Positions 35,568-47,432 are shown, counted from the stretch's first letter. The stretch: 64,000 nucleotides of DNA from Pollutimonas harenae (GCF_004153685.1 NZ_SDQD01000001.1:1364001-1428000), one strand, 5' to 3'. The notes: generated by a model not told the origin, from the letters alone. Numbers and translations are program-made.

Positions 35568-36227
35568 TCAGGATATCCCGCTTAATTGATAAACCAGCGT
35601 GTCGAGTCTGGTCAGTCCGCGCTCCTTGAATTTGGGTTCCTTGTCGAGGATAGCGCGCTGGTCGATCAATTTGGCCTGGCTGTGGGCTGCGTATAAGTTT
35701 TGTACTTCAGCGTCATTGACGGCAAAGGGCGGGCCGTCCATTTCGTTCTGATCATAATCGAGCGTAAGCAACAGGCCGCGATAATTTTTTGCCAGTTGAC
35801 CATAAACGTGCACAACGTAGCGTTGGCGCATGGCGGCCGGCAGGGCGACCAGGGCGGCGCGATCGTAAGCACCCTGGCATGTGGCCAGGGTGTCTGCGCC
35901 AATGTCGAAGATATCGCCGCAGATCAGCTCAATATTTTCGCAACGGTAATGAGTACCTTCAGAACTGGTGTGTACGGTTGGCTGCAGTTTGTTTTCAGCG
36001 AAGAACTGCTCTATGGGTTGCTGGGCCAGTTCGATGCCCAGCACGTCGTGGCCTTGCCCGGCCAGCCAGATCATGTCCAGCGACTTTCCGCACAGGGGAA
36101 CCAGTATGCGGCTGCCCCTGGGGCGTTCTAGCGAGGGCCAGTATTTTTGCAGCAGAGGCGTGACTCGCTGCTGGTGAAAGCCAGTTTGCTCGTCGCGCCA
36201 ACGCGCTCGCCAGAAATCGGGTTCCAT
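35568..36227 (-). CDS. tpm: Thiopurine S-methyltransferase
   Basis: 219-residue SAM-dependent methyltransferase that methylates thiopurines and, in bacteria, selenium and tellurium compounds. The N-terminus [19 protein letters not shown] and the SAM motif [27 protein letters not shown] are diagnostic, as is the [17 protein letters not shown] region. The start lies 11 bases after the ACMS decarboxylase stop, so it could share the transcript of the anthranilate genes, though no functional link is known. Confidence 0.95.
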   Translation of the reverse strand: MEPDFWRARWRDEQTGFHQQRVTPLLQKYWPSLERPRGSRILVPLCGKSLDMIWLAGQGHDVLGIELAQQPIEQFFAENKLQPTVHTSSEGTHYRCENIELICGDIFDIGADTLATCQGAYDRAALVALPAAMRQRYVVHVYGQLAKNYRGLLLTLDYDQNEMDGPPFAVNDAEVQNLYAAHSQAKLIDQRAILDKEPKFKERGLTRLDTLVYQLSGIS

Positions 36228-36238
36228 CGTTAATCCTT

Positions 36239-38222
<1,984 letters not shown>

Positions 38223-38237
38223 GCTTGATCCTTCAGT

Positions 38238-39701
38238 TTAGAGCTTGATGCAGACGGTGCTGATTTCAGAGTAGAAGTCCAGCGAATAGCGGCCACCTTC
38301 GCGCCCCAGGCCCGATAGCTTGGTGCCTCCGAACGGCGTGCGCAGATCGCGGGTGAACCAGGTGTTGACCCACACGATACCTGTTTCAAATTGACTGGCA
38401 ACCCGGTGTGCCCTGGAAAGGTGGGTGGTCCAGACGCAGGCCGCCAAACCGTAGGCACTGTCATTGACACGGGCGATGACTTCTTCTTCAGTATCGAAGG
38501 GCGACAGGTGGCATACCGGGCCGAAGATTTCTTCGCGCATGCAGCGTGCGCTGTCGGGCAAACCGGCCAGTATGGTGGGTTGCACATAGGCGCCCTGATC
38601 GCGTTCGTCGCCAAAGCGAGGCACACCACCGCCGGCGACAATCGTGGCGCCTTCCTCGCGCGCGAGCTGGTAATACGACAAGACTTTGTCGCGATGCTGC
38701 AGTGAAATTAGCGGACCCATATCGACATTGGGCGCGTCCGGGTAGCTGACGACAAGCGCTTCGCAACGGCGCTTGAGCTCTTCAAGAAAACGTTTGAACA
38801 GCGGGCGCTCTATGTAGACGCGCTCGGAACACAGGCAGACTTGACCAGAGTTGGTGAAACTGGAGCGCATGACGCCTGCTATGGCGGCTTCAAAGTCGGC
38901 ATCGGCGAAGACGACGGCGGCATTCTTGCCACCCAGTTCGAACGAGACTTCTTTGACTCCTTCGGCAGCTGCTTTCATGATGGTGGTACCGGTGCGCGAT
39001 TCGCCGGTAAACGTGATGGCTGCGATGTCGGGGTGGGAACTCAGGTATTCCCCCGCAGAATTGGGACCAAAGCCGTGTACCAGGTTGAATACGCCATGAG
39101 GCAGTCCCGCGGCCTGTATGACTTCGGCCAGTAGGGTGGCCGAAGAGGGGGTTTCTTCTGAGGGTTTGGCCACGACGCAGTTGCCCATGGCCAATGCCGG
39201 CGCTACTTTCCAGGTAAGCAAGAGCAGGGGCAGGTTCCAGGGGGAAATGATGCCGACAGTCCCCAAAGGCTTGCGTGTGATGTAGTTGATGATTTTGGCC
39301 CCGTCGGGGGCGATGCCTTCGAACATTTCGCTGGACCCGGTTTTGATCAGGTCGGCGAACGTTCGGAAGTTGGCGATGCCGCGTGCAACATCCAGGCTGC
39401 GCGCTTGATGGACGGGGCGTCCGGTATCGCTGACTTCGGCCTGTACGAATTCGTCGAAACGTTGCTCGATGCCGTCTGCAATGCGGTGCAGCAAGGCTGC
39501 ACGTTCATTGAGGTTCAGGTGTTTCCAGGTATCTTGCGACGCTCGGTTGGCGGCGGCGACAGCGTGCTGCACGGTAGCCGCATCGGCTTCGCACACCATG
39601 CTGACCAGCTGTCCGTTGACTGGATTGATATTGGAAAACCGGTGCGGTGTTTCCAGCCATTGGCCGTCAACGAAGCACCGGAGCAGCGGTACATCGGCCA
39701 T
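38238..39701 (-). CDS. nbaE: 2-aminomuconate 6-semialdehyde dehydrogenase
   Basis: NAD-dependent aldehyde dehydrogenase of 487 residues. The catalytic Cys lies in FTNSGQVCLCSERVYIERP and the general base Glu in VSFELGGKNAAVVF; FTGESRTGTTIMKAA is the NAD loop and GTVGIISPWNLPLLLLTWK the strand with the conserved Asn. The motif SGQVCLCSERVYIERPLF is shared by aminomuconate and hydroxymuconate semialdehyde dehydrogenases. First gene of the four-gene cluster, so it converts the semialdehyde made by the decarboxylase into 2-aminomuconate for the deaminase. Hydroxymuconic semialdehyde is an alternative substrate. Confidence 0.9.
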   Translation of the reverse strand: MADVPLLRCFVDGQWLETPHRFSNINPVNGQLVSMVCEADAATVQHAVAAANRASQDTWKHLNLNERAALLHRIADGIEQRFDEFVQAEVSDTGRPVHQARSLDVARGIANFRTFADLIKTGSSEMFEGIAPDGAKIINYITRKPLGTVGIISPWNLPLLLLTWKVAPALAMGNCVVAKPSEETPSSATLLAEVIQAAGLPHGVFNLVHGFGPNSAGEYLSSHPDIAAITFTGESRTGTTIMKAAAEGVKEVSFELGGKNAAVVFADADFEAAIAGVMRSSFTNSGQVCLCSERVYIERPLFKRFLEELKRRCEALVVSYPDAPNVDMGPLISLQHRDKVLSYYQLAREEGATIVAGGGVPRFGDERDQGAYVQPTILAGLPDSARCMREEIFGPVCHLSPFDTEEEVIARVNDSAYGLAACVWTTHLSRAHRVASQFETGIVWVNTWFTRDLRTPFGGTKLSGLGREGGRYSLDFYSEISTVCIKL

Positions 39702-39747
39702 ATTGTCTCCGGATTTGTTTTTTATTATTCTATTTTATTCAGCGTGT

Positions 39748-39780
39748 GCCGGCTCGACCTTTCTGGCAGGGCGAGCCGGC
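39748..39780 (-). terminator. Probable terminator downstream of pntB
   Basis: Nine-base perfect stem GCCGGCTCG / CGAGCCGGC with a 15-base loop, eight bases past the pntB stop. There is no strong T-run after it on the minus strand, so it may be an attenuating or 3'-end-protecting hairpin. It separates pnt from the nba cluster. Confidence 0.55.
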
Positions 39781-39787
39781 CCAAGAG

Positions 39788-41227
39788 TTACTCGACGGCT
39801 TTTACCATGTCTTCGATGACCTTTTTGGCATCGCCGAAGACCATCATGGTCTTGTCCATGTAGAACAGTTCGTTGTCGAGGCCGGCATAGCCTGCGGCCA
39901 TGGAGCGCTTGTTCACGATGACGGTACGTGCCTTGTAGGCTTCGAGAATAGGCATGCCGGCGATGGGCGATTGCGGATCGTTCTTGGCGGCCGGATTGAC
40001 GACGTCGTTGGCGCCCAGCACCAGCACGACATCGGTTTGTCCGAACTCGCTGTTGATATCATCCATTTCGAAGACCTGATCGTAAGGCACTTCGGCTTCG
40101 GCCAGCAGCACGTTCATGTGGCCAGGCATGCGGCCGGCCACGGGGTGGATGGCGTATTTGACGGTCACGCCGTTTGCAGTGAGCTTTTCAGCCAGTTCTT
40201 TCAGGGCATGCTGGGCACGAGCCACGGCCAGGCCATAGCCCGGCACGATGGTGACCGATTCGGCATTGCTCATCAGGAAGGCCGCGTCGTCGGGGCTACC
40301 CGACTTGACGTTGCGTTGTACGGCGCTGGCGCCACCTGCGGCTGCGCCGGGCTCGGCGCCAAAGCCACCCAGAATCACGTTGAAGAAAGACCGGTTCATG
40401 GCCTTGCACATGATGTACGACAGGATGGCGCCCGATGAGCCCACCAATGACCCCGCAATAATGAGCATGGGATTGTTCAGCGAGAAGCCTATGCCGGCTG
40501 CCGCCCAGCCCGAGTAGCTGTTGAGCATGGACACCACCACAGGCATGTCGGCCCCACCGATAGGAATGATGATGAGCACGCCCAGCACGAAGGCCAAAGC
40601 CGTCATGATAATGAAGGGCAGCCAGGCCTGGGTGGCCATGAACCACAAGCCGCAGCCTATCATGGCCAGCGCCAGCACCAGATTGACCATGTGCTGTCCG
40701 CTGAACACCACGGGTGCACCCTGGAACAGGCGGAACTTGTATTTGCCCGACAGTTTGCCGAATGCAATCACGGAGCCTGAAAAGGTAATGGCGCCGACAA
40801 AGGTGCCGATGAACAGTTCAATCCGGTTGCCCGTGGGGATGGGATCGCCAGGCAACGTGATGCCAAAGGCGTGGGGCTCGGCCACAATGGCAACGGCAAT
40901 GGCCACGGCGGCCAGGCCTATCATGCTGTGCATGAAGGCAACCAGCTCGGGCATTTTGGTCATTTCGACCTTTTTGGCCATCAGCGTACCGATGCTGCCG
41001 CCTATAAGCAGGCCCAATATGACCCAACCCAAGCCTATGCCAGCCGTGCCCTCGCGGGCCAGGCTGACGATGAGCGCTGCAGTGGTGACGATGGCAATGG
41101 CCATGCCCACCATGCCGAAGGCATTGCCCCGGCGCGAGGTGGTGGGGTGCGAGAGACCTTTGAGAGCCTGGATGAAGCACACCGAGGCGATCAGGTAAAA
41201 CAGGGTAACCAGGTCGTGCGAGATCAT
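39788..41227 (-). CDS. pntB: NAD(P) transhydrogenase subunit beta
   Basis: 479 residues: about nine membrane helices (residues 1-260) and a soluble NADP(H)-binding domain III at the C-terminus, with the nucleotide motif VTIVPGYGLAVARAQHAL, AIHPVAGRMPGHMNVLLAEA, VLVLGANDVVNPAA and VIVNKRSMAAGYAGLDNELF. The enzyme couples proton flow to hydride transfer between NADH and NADP+. Start overlaps the pntAB stop by four bases. Confidence 0.96.
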   Translation of the reverse strand: MISHDLVTLFYLIASVCFIQALKGLSHPTTSRRGNAFGMVGMAIAIVTTAALIVSLAREGTAGIGLGWVILGLLIGGSIGTLMAKKVEMTKMPELVAFMHSMIGLAAVAIAVAIVAEPHAFGITLPGDPIPTGNRIELFIGTFVGAITFSGSVIAFGKLSGKYKFRLFQGAPVVFSGQHMVNLVLALAMIGCGLWFMATQAWLPFIIMTALAFVLGVLIIIPIGGADMPVVVSMLNSYSGWAAAGIGFSLNNPMLIIAGSLVGSSGAILSYIMCKAMNRSFFNVILGGFGAEPGAAAGGASAVQRNVKSGSPDDAAFLMSNAESVTIVPGYGLAVARAQHALKELAEKLTANGVTVKYAIHPVAGRMPGHMNVLLAEAEVPYDQVFEMDDINSEFGQTDVVLVLGANDVVNPAAKNDPQSPIAGMPILEAYKARTVIVNKRSMAAGYAGLDNELFYMDKTMMVFGDAKKVIEDMVKAVE

Positions 41228-41541
41228 GCCTGGCCTCCGGTGTTGGCTTTCTTTTCTTTCTTCTTGAACATTTCGAGCATACGTCGGGTAACCAGGAAAC
41301 CGCCAAAGACGTTCACGGCGGCCAGTGCCACGGCAAAAACGCCCATGTAGCGTGCCAGGCTGCTTTCAGTCAGTGCGGCAGCCAGCATGGCGCCAACGAT
41401 GACGATGGCCGAGATGGCATTGGTAACGGCCATGAGCGGCGTGTGCAGCGCGGGCGTTACATTCCAGACCACATGGAAGCCCACATAGACGGCCAGTACG
41501 AAAATAATAAAATTGATCAGGGTGGGGCTGACTGCTTCCAT
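41224..41541 (-). CDS. pntAB: NAD(P) transhydrogenase subunit alpha, membrane part (PntAB)
   Basis: 105-residue protein with three or four membrane segments (FIIFVLAVYVGFHVVWNVTP, AVTNAISAIVIVGAMLAAAL, VFAVALAAVNVFGGFLVTRRML). In E. coli this part is fused to the soluble domain as PntA; here it is separate, as in Rhodospirillum rubrum. It overlaps pntAA by one base and pntB by four bases, so the three subunits are translated together. Confidence 0.95.
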   Translation of the reverse strand: MEAVSPTLINFIIFVLAVYVGFHVVWNVTPALHTPLMAVTNAISAIVIVGAMLAAALTESSLARYMGVFAVALAAVNVFGGFLVTRRMLEMFKKKEKKANTGGQA

Positions 41542-42659
41542 CAGGCGCTCCTTAGTACAGTGCCGTCCTTGCAGACGAGGCAGGCAGTAACGATTTCGTC
41601 TTCTTGCTGAATGGCCAGTTCGCCTTCGGCGTTGCTGATCAGCTTCATGAAGTCCAGGATGTTGCGGGCATAGAGCGCGGATGCGTCGTGCGGAACCAGC
41701 GCAGGCAGATTGCTGTAGCCGATCAGGGCGACACCGTGCTTTTCAACAATCTGGTCTTTTTCTGACAAGGGGCAGTTGCCACCGCGCTCGACGGCCAGGT
41801 CGACGATGACCGAGCCGGGCTTCATGGCCTGGACGGTTTCGGCGCTGATCAGTTGAGGGGCGGGGCGTCCGGGGATCAGGGCGGTACTGATGACGATATC
41901 GGCCTGCTTGCAGCGTTCGGCCACCAGCGCGGCCTGACGCGCCATCCAGGCGGCAGGCATGGGCCGGGCGTAACCGCCCACGCCCTGGGCGATTTCGCGC
42001 TCTTCGTCGGTTTCGAAAGGAACGTCGATGAACTTGGCGCCCAATGATTCGATTTGTTCCTTGGCGGCGGGGCGTACGTCAGAGGCCTCGACTACCGCAC
42101 CCAAGCGTTTGGCAGTGGCGATGGCTTGCAGCCCCGCCACCCCGGCACCCAGCACCACTGCGCGTGCCGCCTTGAGCGTGCCGGCAGCGGTCATCATCAT
42201 GGGAAAGAGGCGTCCGTATTGATTGGCGGCCAGGAGCACCGCCTTGTAGCCCGCCAGGTTGGCCTGCGAGGACAGGACGTCAAGGCTTTGTGCGCGGGTG
42301 ATGCGTGGGGCGGCCTCGAGGGCGAAGGCCGTCAGGCCGGCAGCGGCCAACCGGGCCAGCCCTTCCTGGTCGAAGGGGTCGAGCATGCCGACGAGCACGG
42401 CGCCGCTTTTCATTTGTGGCAATTCGCTGGCGTCGGGCGCCTTGACTTTCATGATGAGCTCGGCGCCCAGGGCCTGGGCGGCATCGACGATTTGTGCGCC
42501 GGCCTGGACATAAGCGTCGTCAGGAAAATGAGCGCGTGCGCCGGCCCCTGATTCGACCAGCACGGTATGTTTGGCCGCCACGTATTTCTTGACCGTTTCC
42601 GGCGTCGCGGCCACGCGTGTTTCGCCCGTCAGGCGCTCACGTGGGATTCCTATTTGCAT
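41541..42659 (-). CDS. pntAA: NAD(P) transhydrogenase subunit alpha, soluble NAD(H)-binding part (PntAA)
   Basis: 372 residues from ATG 42659 (MQIGIPRERLTGETRVAATP); an in-frame ATG at 42731 would add a 24-residue extension unlike the family. The dinucleotide-binding site is AVVLGAGVAGLQAIATAKRLGAVVEASDVR; other parts are QANLAGYKAVLLAANQYG and PGRPAPQLISAETVQAMKPGSVIVDLAVERGGNC. It is related to alanine dehydrogenase but lacks the catalytic context. Divergent from yidB with a 133-base gap. Confidence 0.95.
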   Translation of the reverse strand: MQIGIPRERLTGETRVAATPETVKKYVAAKHTVLVESGAGARAHFPDDAYVQAGAQIVDAAQALGAELIMKVKAPDASELPQMKSGAVLVGMLDPFDQEGLARLAAAGLTAFALEAAPRITRAQSLDVLSSQANLAGYKAVLLAANQYGRLFPMMMTAAGTLKAARAVVLGAGVAGLQAIATAKRLGAVVEASDVRPAAKEQIESLGAKFIDVPFETDEEREIAQGVGGYARPMPAAWMARQAALVAERCKQADIVISTALIPGRPAPQLISAETVQAMKPGSVIVDLAVERGGNCPLSEKDQIVEKHGVALIGYSNLPALVPHDASALYARNILDFMKLISNAEGELAIQQEDEIVTACLVCKDGTVLRSA

Positions 42660-42792
42660 GAAGCTTCTCCACCTTGGGTGTTCATATTTTCTGGCAGTAA
42701 CTATACCTGAACTACTGACAGTTATTTGCAATTTGCCAGCCCGAAATCCGTTAGACTGGCAATACCACCATTACGTTAAAGAGGATACAGAC

Positions 42793-43206
42793 ATGGGACT
42801 ACTCGATTCCATCACTTCCGCCATGGGCGGCAGTGATACTCAGGGCTCCACCCAGGCTGGGCTGCTGCCGGCGCTTATGGAGCTGGTCAACAACTACCCC
42901 GGTGGCTTGCAGGGCTTAATGCAAAAGTTCCAGGAAGCCGGCTTGGGCGGCGTAGCGGCCTCATGGGTAAGTAATGGTCCAAACGAGGCTGTTACGCCGG
43001 GGCAATTGCAGTCTGTGCTGGATGATGACATGGTCAGCCAACTGGCGCAGCGTTCGGGGCAAGACAACGATACGGTACTCAGTACCCTTTCTGGCTTGCT
43101 GCCCAGCCTGGTCGACCAGGCGACTCCCGAGGGTGAAGCCAGTTTGCAGTCGGCTCAGGGCGGTTCCCTTTTGGGGAGCTTGACGGGTATGCTTGGCAAG
43201 CTTTGA
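42793..43206 (+). CDS. YidB-family protein (DUF937)
   Basis: 137 residues starting MGLLDSITSAMGG, then LMELVNNYPGGLQGLMQKFQEAGLGG, SWVSNGPNEAVTPGQLQSVL and a Gly/Leu-rich end. This is the YidB/DUF937 pattern, small cytoplasmic proteins of unknown role that often occur near envelope or stress genes. AGGAT lies upstream of the ATG. Earlier in-frame starts lie within the divergent pntAA gene. A strong terminator follows it. Confidence 0.9.
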   Translation: MGLLDSITSAMGGSDTQGSTQAGLLPALMELVNNYPGGLQGLMQKFQEAGLGGVAASWVSNGPNEAVTPGQLQSVLDDDMVSQLAQRSGQDNDTVLSTLSGLLPSLVDQATPEGEASLQSAQGGSLLGSLTGMLGKL

Positions 43207-43232
43207 TCTTGCTGCACTGAGACCCGTGCCTG

Positions 43233-43256
43233 ACAGAGCCCTTTACAGGGCTCTGT
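43233..43256. terminator. Bidirectional terminator between yidB-like gene and metY
   Basis: Ten-base perfect stem ACAGAGCCCT / AGGGCTCTGT with a TTAC loop and TTTGC after it, placed between the stops of two convergent genes. Confidence 0.8.
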
Positions 43257-43267
43257 TTGCGTGGGAC

Positions 43268-44545
43268 TTAGGCTTTACTGGCTTCCAGCGCCTGGGCCAG
43301 GTCTGCCAGAATGTCGTCGATGTGCTCAAGGCCTATCGACAGGCGCACCATGTCTTCGCCCACGCCGGCAGCGGCGAGCTCTTCGGGGCTGAGTTGCCGG
43401 TGTGTGGTCGAGGCGGGATGGCAAGCCAGTGATTTGGCATCGCCAATATTGACCAGACGCAGTATCAGCTGAAGCGCATCGATAAAGCGCGCACCTGCTG
43501 CCGCACCACCCGTGATGCCAAATGACATGATGCTGGCTGGTTTGCCGCCTGTATATTTTTGTGCCAGGTGATGCTCGGGGTGGTCTTCCAGACCGGCATA
43601 TTGCACCCACGATACTTGTTCGTGTTGCTTCAGGTATTGCGCAACTTTCAGGGCGTTTTCGGTGTGGCGCTCCATGCGCAAGGACAGCGTTTCGATGCCT
43701 TGCAGCACCAGGAATGCATTGAAAGGCGACAGTGCTGCGCCTGTGTTGCGCAGGGGCACCACGCGGCAGCGACCTATGAAAGCGGCCGGCCCGAAGGCTT
43801 CTGTGTAGACCACGCCATGATAGGACGGGTCGGGCTCGTTCAGCATGGGGAAGCGCTCTTTGTGCTCGGCCCAGGGAAATTTTCCGGAATCGACGACGGC
43901 GCCGGCGATGGTGGTGCCATGGCCGCCCATGTATTTGGTCAGGGCGTGAACCACGATGTCGGCACCATGTTCGAATGGGCGGCACAGTGCGGGTGAGGCT
44001 ACGGTGTTGTCGACAATCAGCGGCACACCGTGGCGGTGGGCAGCTTCGGCCAGAGCCTGAATATCAATGACGTTGCCGGCCGGATTGCCTATGGTTTCGC
44101 AAAACACAGCCTTGGTCTTGTCATCGATCAGGGCTTCGAGCGCTGCTACGTCGTTGTGGGGCGCAAACTTTACCGTAATGCCCTGGCGTGGAAATGTATG
44201 GGCAAACAGGTTGTAGGTGCCGCCATATAGCTTGGCCACCGACACTATGTTGTCGCCGGCCTGTGCGATGGTCTGGATAGCATAGCTGACAGCCGCCATG
44301 CCGGAGGCGACCGCCAAGGCCGCTACGCCGCCCTCGAGCGCTGCAACGCGTTCTTCCAGTACCCCGTTGGTGGGGTTCATGATGCGGGTATAAATATTGC
44401 CAGGTACTTTCAGGTCGAACAGATCGGCGCCGTGTTGCGTGCTGTCGAAGGCGTAGGACGTGGTCTGGTAAATAGGGACCGCAACAGATTTGGTGTTGGG
44501 ATCTGGCTGGTAGCCGGCATGGATGGCAAGTGTCTCGAATTTCAT
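43268..44545 (-). CDS. metY: O-acetylhomoserine (thiol)-lyase / cysteine-methionine PLP enzyme
   Basis: 425-residue PLP enzyme of the Cys/Met metabolism family. It makes homocysteine from O-acetylhomoserine and sulfide. Landmarks: ETLAIHAGYQPDPNTKSVAVPIYQTTSY, YTRIMNPTNGVLEERVAALEGG, VSVAKLYGGTYNLF, and the PLP lysine in VHALTKYMGGHGTTIAGAVVDSG; PEHHLAQKYTGGKPASIMSFGI and RLVNIGDAKSLACHPASTTH complete the signature. The length and the insertion with IDALQLILRLVNIGDAKSL distinguish MetY from shorter MetB/MetZ. It has its own promoter in the 262-base gap before the asmA-like gene, which contains a 12-base palindrome. Confidence 0.94.
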   Translation of the reverse strand: MKFETLAIHAGYQPDPNTKSVAVPIYQTTSYAFDSTQHGADLFDLKVPGNIYTRIMNPTNGVLEERVAALEGGVAALAVASGMAAVSYAIQTIAQAGDNIVSVAKLYGGTYNLFAHTFPRQGITVKFAPHNDVAALEALIDDKTKAVFCETIGNPAGNVIDIQALAEAAHRHGVPLIVDNTVASPALCRPFEHGADIVVHALTKYMGGHGTTIAGAVVDSGKFPWAEHKERFPMLNEPDPSYHGVVYTEAFGPAAFIGRCRVVPLRNTGAALSPFNAFLVLQGIETLSLRMERHTENALKVAQYLKQHEQVSWVQYAGLEDHPEHHLAQKYTGGKPASIMSFGITGGAAAGARFIDALQLILRLVNIGDAKSLACHPASTTHRQLSPEELAAAGVGEDMVRLSIGLEHIDDILADLAQALEASKA

Positions 44546-44609
44546 GGCAGGTCTTCTTGGTTGATTGGGTATGACAGCCTGTTAGCATACCTGCATCGCG
44601 CGGCTGGGC

Positions 44610-44621
44610 GGGAATATTCCC
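44610..44621. promoter_or_regulatory. 12-bp perfect palindrome upstream of metY
   Basis: GGGAATATTCCC lies 65-76 bases before the metY start, where an operator would be expected. No match to a named consensus is claimed; MetR or CysB sites look different. Confidence 0.35.
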
Positions 44622-44807
44622 TAGAATATTGTCGCATTTCCATATATCTTTTGGTAATAAGTGAATTAAATTTGCTTTTTACTTTTTGTAAGCAAGTTGG
44701 CGGAAAAATCAACTTGGCATGAATATTTACAGCGACTTGAGTTAGCATATCTAGTTAGTCGCCGTAAATGGCTTATTGGGGCGCTCCCGCAGTTTTAGAG
44801 GCCGTAA

Positions 44808-47432
44808 ATGAAAGTTTGGTTGAAACGAGTACTGATCAGTCTCGTTGTGGTGTTCCTTGTCGCTTTGGTCGGCATTGCGATTTTCCTCCTGACGTTTGAC
44901 CCAAATGCCTATAAGAACAAGCTGGAAGAGGTCGTCTACAACCGCTATCAGCGCAGTTTGACCATCAAGGGTGATATCGAGCTTTCGCTGTTTCCCCGCA
45001 TAGGCTTATCGGTCGAGGATGTCTCGCTATCAAACCGCAACAGTACTGATACTTTTGCATCCATAGACAGTGCGCGCTTTGCCGTGGCTATCTGGCCCCT
45101 TATGTTCAACCGCCTGGTTGTCGACCATGTGGCTGTAACCGGCTTCAAGGCCTGGGTAACACGCGACGAAGAGGGGCTGTTCAATTTTCGTGACCTGATC
45201 GACCGACCAGGCGCTGCCCTTGGCATGATGGCGCCGTCGCTTGCAGTCAAAAGTCTGCTTCCCACGGCGCGGGCACAAGAACTGCCCGCTAACTTGTCGT
45301 CAGATGCCGTTGTCTCTGTCTCTGCCTCTGGCTCGGCTCAAAGTGCTGATTTGCAGATCGATATTGCCGGCCTCGATCTCAAAGAGGGTGAAATCCATTT
45401 CTATGACAATGTCAGCGGTGCCGTAGGACGTATTGAGAAACTGGAAGTGAATACTGGGCGCATGACAGCCAATCAGGCTTTCGATGTTGCCCTGAAAGGC
45501 AAGCTAAAGGGCGAGTATCCAGTAGCGGACGCCAATATCGAAGGGCAGGCACTGGTCTTGTTCAATCCGGATCAAAAATCTTATTCGGCTCAAAAGATCA
45601 ATGTTGTGGCCAACGGGCTGTTGGGATCGCTGGCTGCTAAATCAGCGACCTTGCGTGGCAACCTGGCTTACAGTGCCTATTCGCAAATGCTCAGCGCCAG
45701 CAATCTGGAGTTTCTGGTACAGGGCGAGATCCAGGGCGAGACGCCTGTAAAAGGGTTTGAAACCTCATTAAGCGTGCCTCAACTGAAAGTTGACCGCAGC
45801 CAGGCTGAACTCAAGGTCGAGAAGCTGGCCTACCGCGCCAAGGGAAGTACGCCTGATCAGGCCTTTGAGGTTGCCTTCGACGCACCCAACCTGGCTATCT
45901 CGCCCGAGTCGGCAACAGGTGCGCCCATTGCGGGTACCGTCAAACTCAGCAAGCCCAACCAGGTTCTTGGCATCACCTTGGGCATGAGTGGCATAGGCGG
46001 CAATGCCAGCAAACTGACCCTGAAAGAACTCAAGATCGATGCCGGACTGAAAGAAGGCAATAGGCTGGTTCAACTCAAAATGAGTTCTCCTGCCAGCTGG
46101 GATGTATTCGGCGAGGTAGGCGGTTTGTCTGCCATGCAGGGAGACGTCAAGATCGAAGATGCGGCCTTGCCTGGCGGCAGCTTCGCATTTCCTTTTATCG
46201 GCAGTTTGCGCGCCGATCTGATCAAAGATGAGCTAGCCAGTGAAATCAATGCCGTGCTGAGCGGCAGCAAACTCGATTTCGGATTAAATGCCACACAACT
46301 CAGTGACCCCAAGTTTGTATTCGATCTGACCGCCGACAAGCTGGATTTCAATACCCTGTTTCCTCCCGCCATTGTGCCAGCCCCTGAGGCTGCGGACGCT
46401 CCAGCTGATGCGGCCAAGTCTGACGATGCGGCTAAGACCACATCCAGGCAGCCTGGCAAGGCCCCCACCAAGGCTGAAGAAACCTTCGAGCTGCCTCGCT
46501 TGTCGTTTCTTGACTCCGGCGACCTGACCGGAACCATTTCCATTGATGAGCTGAAAATTCAAGAGATCGAGGCTCGGAAGTTTGCTGCTAAGGTGAGCGC
46601 GGCACAAGGTAAGTTGAGTATTACTGGGGTCAAGGCCGAGCTGTACGGCGGCACGCTGAGCGGCACGCTTGGTGCGACCTCCAAAAACGAAGTATCGGCC
46701 AATCTGACATTGTCCAAGGTTGCCCTGGAACCCCTCCTGCAGGCGCTGGTCCACGAAAACCGCCTGTCGGGACGAGGTACGGTCAAGCTTGAACTGGCCA
46801 GCCAAGGCACCACAGGGGCGGCCCTCGAGGCCGGCTTGAACGGAACGGCAAAGCTGAGTATTCGTGATGGCGCCATTACGGGTATAGATTTGGCCCAGAC
46901 ACTGCGTGAAGTCAATGCTGTGGTGCGCAATATGTTTAGCGGTCAACTGCCTGAGGTTGCATCCAAGTTTGATAGCGCACGCAAGACGGACTTTACGGCG
47001 CTTGATGCCCTGATCAATTTCAACCAGGGTCAGGGCACCATCAAGACACTCAAGGTGGCCAGTCCTTTGCTGCGTATCACCCAGGGTACGCCGGCCACAC
47101 TGGACCTGGTCAATGATCAGCTCGATATCATGGTTGACGTGAATGTAGTCAATACCAGCACCGGGCAAGATGGCAAGGCTCTCGCCGACCTGAAAGGCGT
47201 GACAATACCCGTGCGCATCTCAGGACCCTTCGGCAAGCCAGGCTATCAGGTTCAATGGAAAGACGTCAGCAGCGATGTTGTGAAAGATGCCGTCAAGGGC
47301 GGCTTGATTGATTTGCTCTCCAATCAAATTGGCCAGTCAGGCAAGACCGAGGATGGCCAGGCGGCACCCAAGTCCAGTACTGATTCGGTCAAGAGCATAG
47401 GTGATGCATTGAAAGGATTATTGGGCAAATGA
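44808..47432 (+). CDS. AsmA-family envelope protein
   Basis: 874 residues. One N-terminal membrane helix (about 8-29, VLISLVVVFLVALVGIAIFLL), then a long periplasmic part. The N-terminal chorein-like region is GDIELSLFPRIGLSVEDVSLSNRN and the AsmA C-terminal region includes IDELKIQEIEARKFAAKVSAAQGKLSITGVKAELYGGTLSGTL and the closing LKGVTIPVRISGPFGKPGYQVQW. A low-complexity Ala/Asp/Lys linker sits at about 522-560. AsmA-like proteins take part in phospholipid transport and outer-membrane homeostasis. The MOSC_N gene overlaps its stop by four bases. Confidence 0.93.
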   Translation: MKVWLKRVLISLVVVFLVALVGIAIFLLTFDPNAYKNKLEEVVYNRYQRSLTIKGDIELSLFPRIGLSVEDVSLSNRNSTDTFASIDSARFAVAIWPLMFNRLVVDHVAVTGFKAWVTRDEEGLFNFRDLIDRPGAALGMMAPSLAVKSLLPTARAQELPANLSSDAVVSVSASGSAQSADLQIDIAGLDLKEGEIHFYDNVSGAVGRIEKLEVNTGRMTANQAFDVALKGKLKGEYPVADANIEGQALVLFNPDQKSYSAQKINVVANGLLGSLAAKSATLRGNLAYSAYSQMLSASNLEFLVQGEIQGETPVKGFETSLSVPQLKVDRSQAELKVEKLAYRAKGSTPDQAFEVAFDAPNLAISPESATGAPIAGTVKLSKPNQVLGITLGMSGIGGNASKLTLKELKIDAGLKEGNRLVQLKMSSPASWDVFGEVGGLSAMQGDVKIEDAALPGGSFAFPFIGSLRADLIKDELASEINAVLSGSKLDFGLNATQLSDPKFVFDLTADKLDFNTLFPPAIVPAPEAADAPADAAKSDDAAKTTSRQPGKAPTKAEETFELPRLSFLDSGDLTGTISIDELKIQEIEARKFAAKVSAAQGKLSITGVKAELYGGTLSGTLGATSKNEVSANLTLSKVALEPLLQALVHENRLSGRGTVKLELASQGTTGAALEAGLNGTAKLSIRDGAITGIDLAQTLREVNAVVRNMFSGQLPEVASKFDSARKTDFTALDALINFNQGQGTIKTLKVASPLLRITQGTPATLDLVNDQLDIMVDVNVVNTSTGQDGKALADLKGVTIPVRISGPFGKPGYQVQWKDVSSDVVKDAVKGGLIDLLSNQIGQSGKTEDGQAAPKSSTDSVKSIGDALKGLLGK

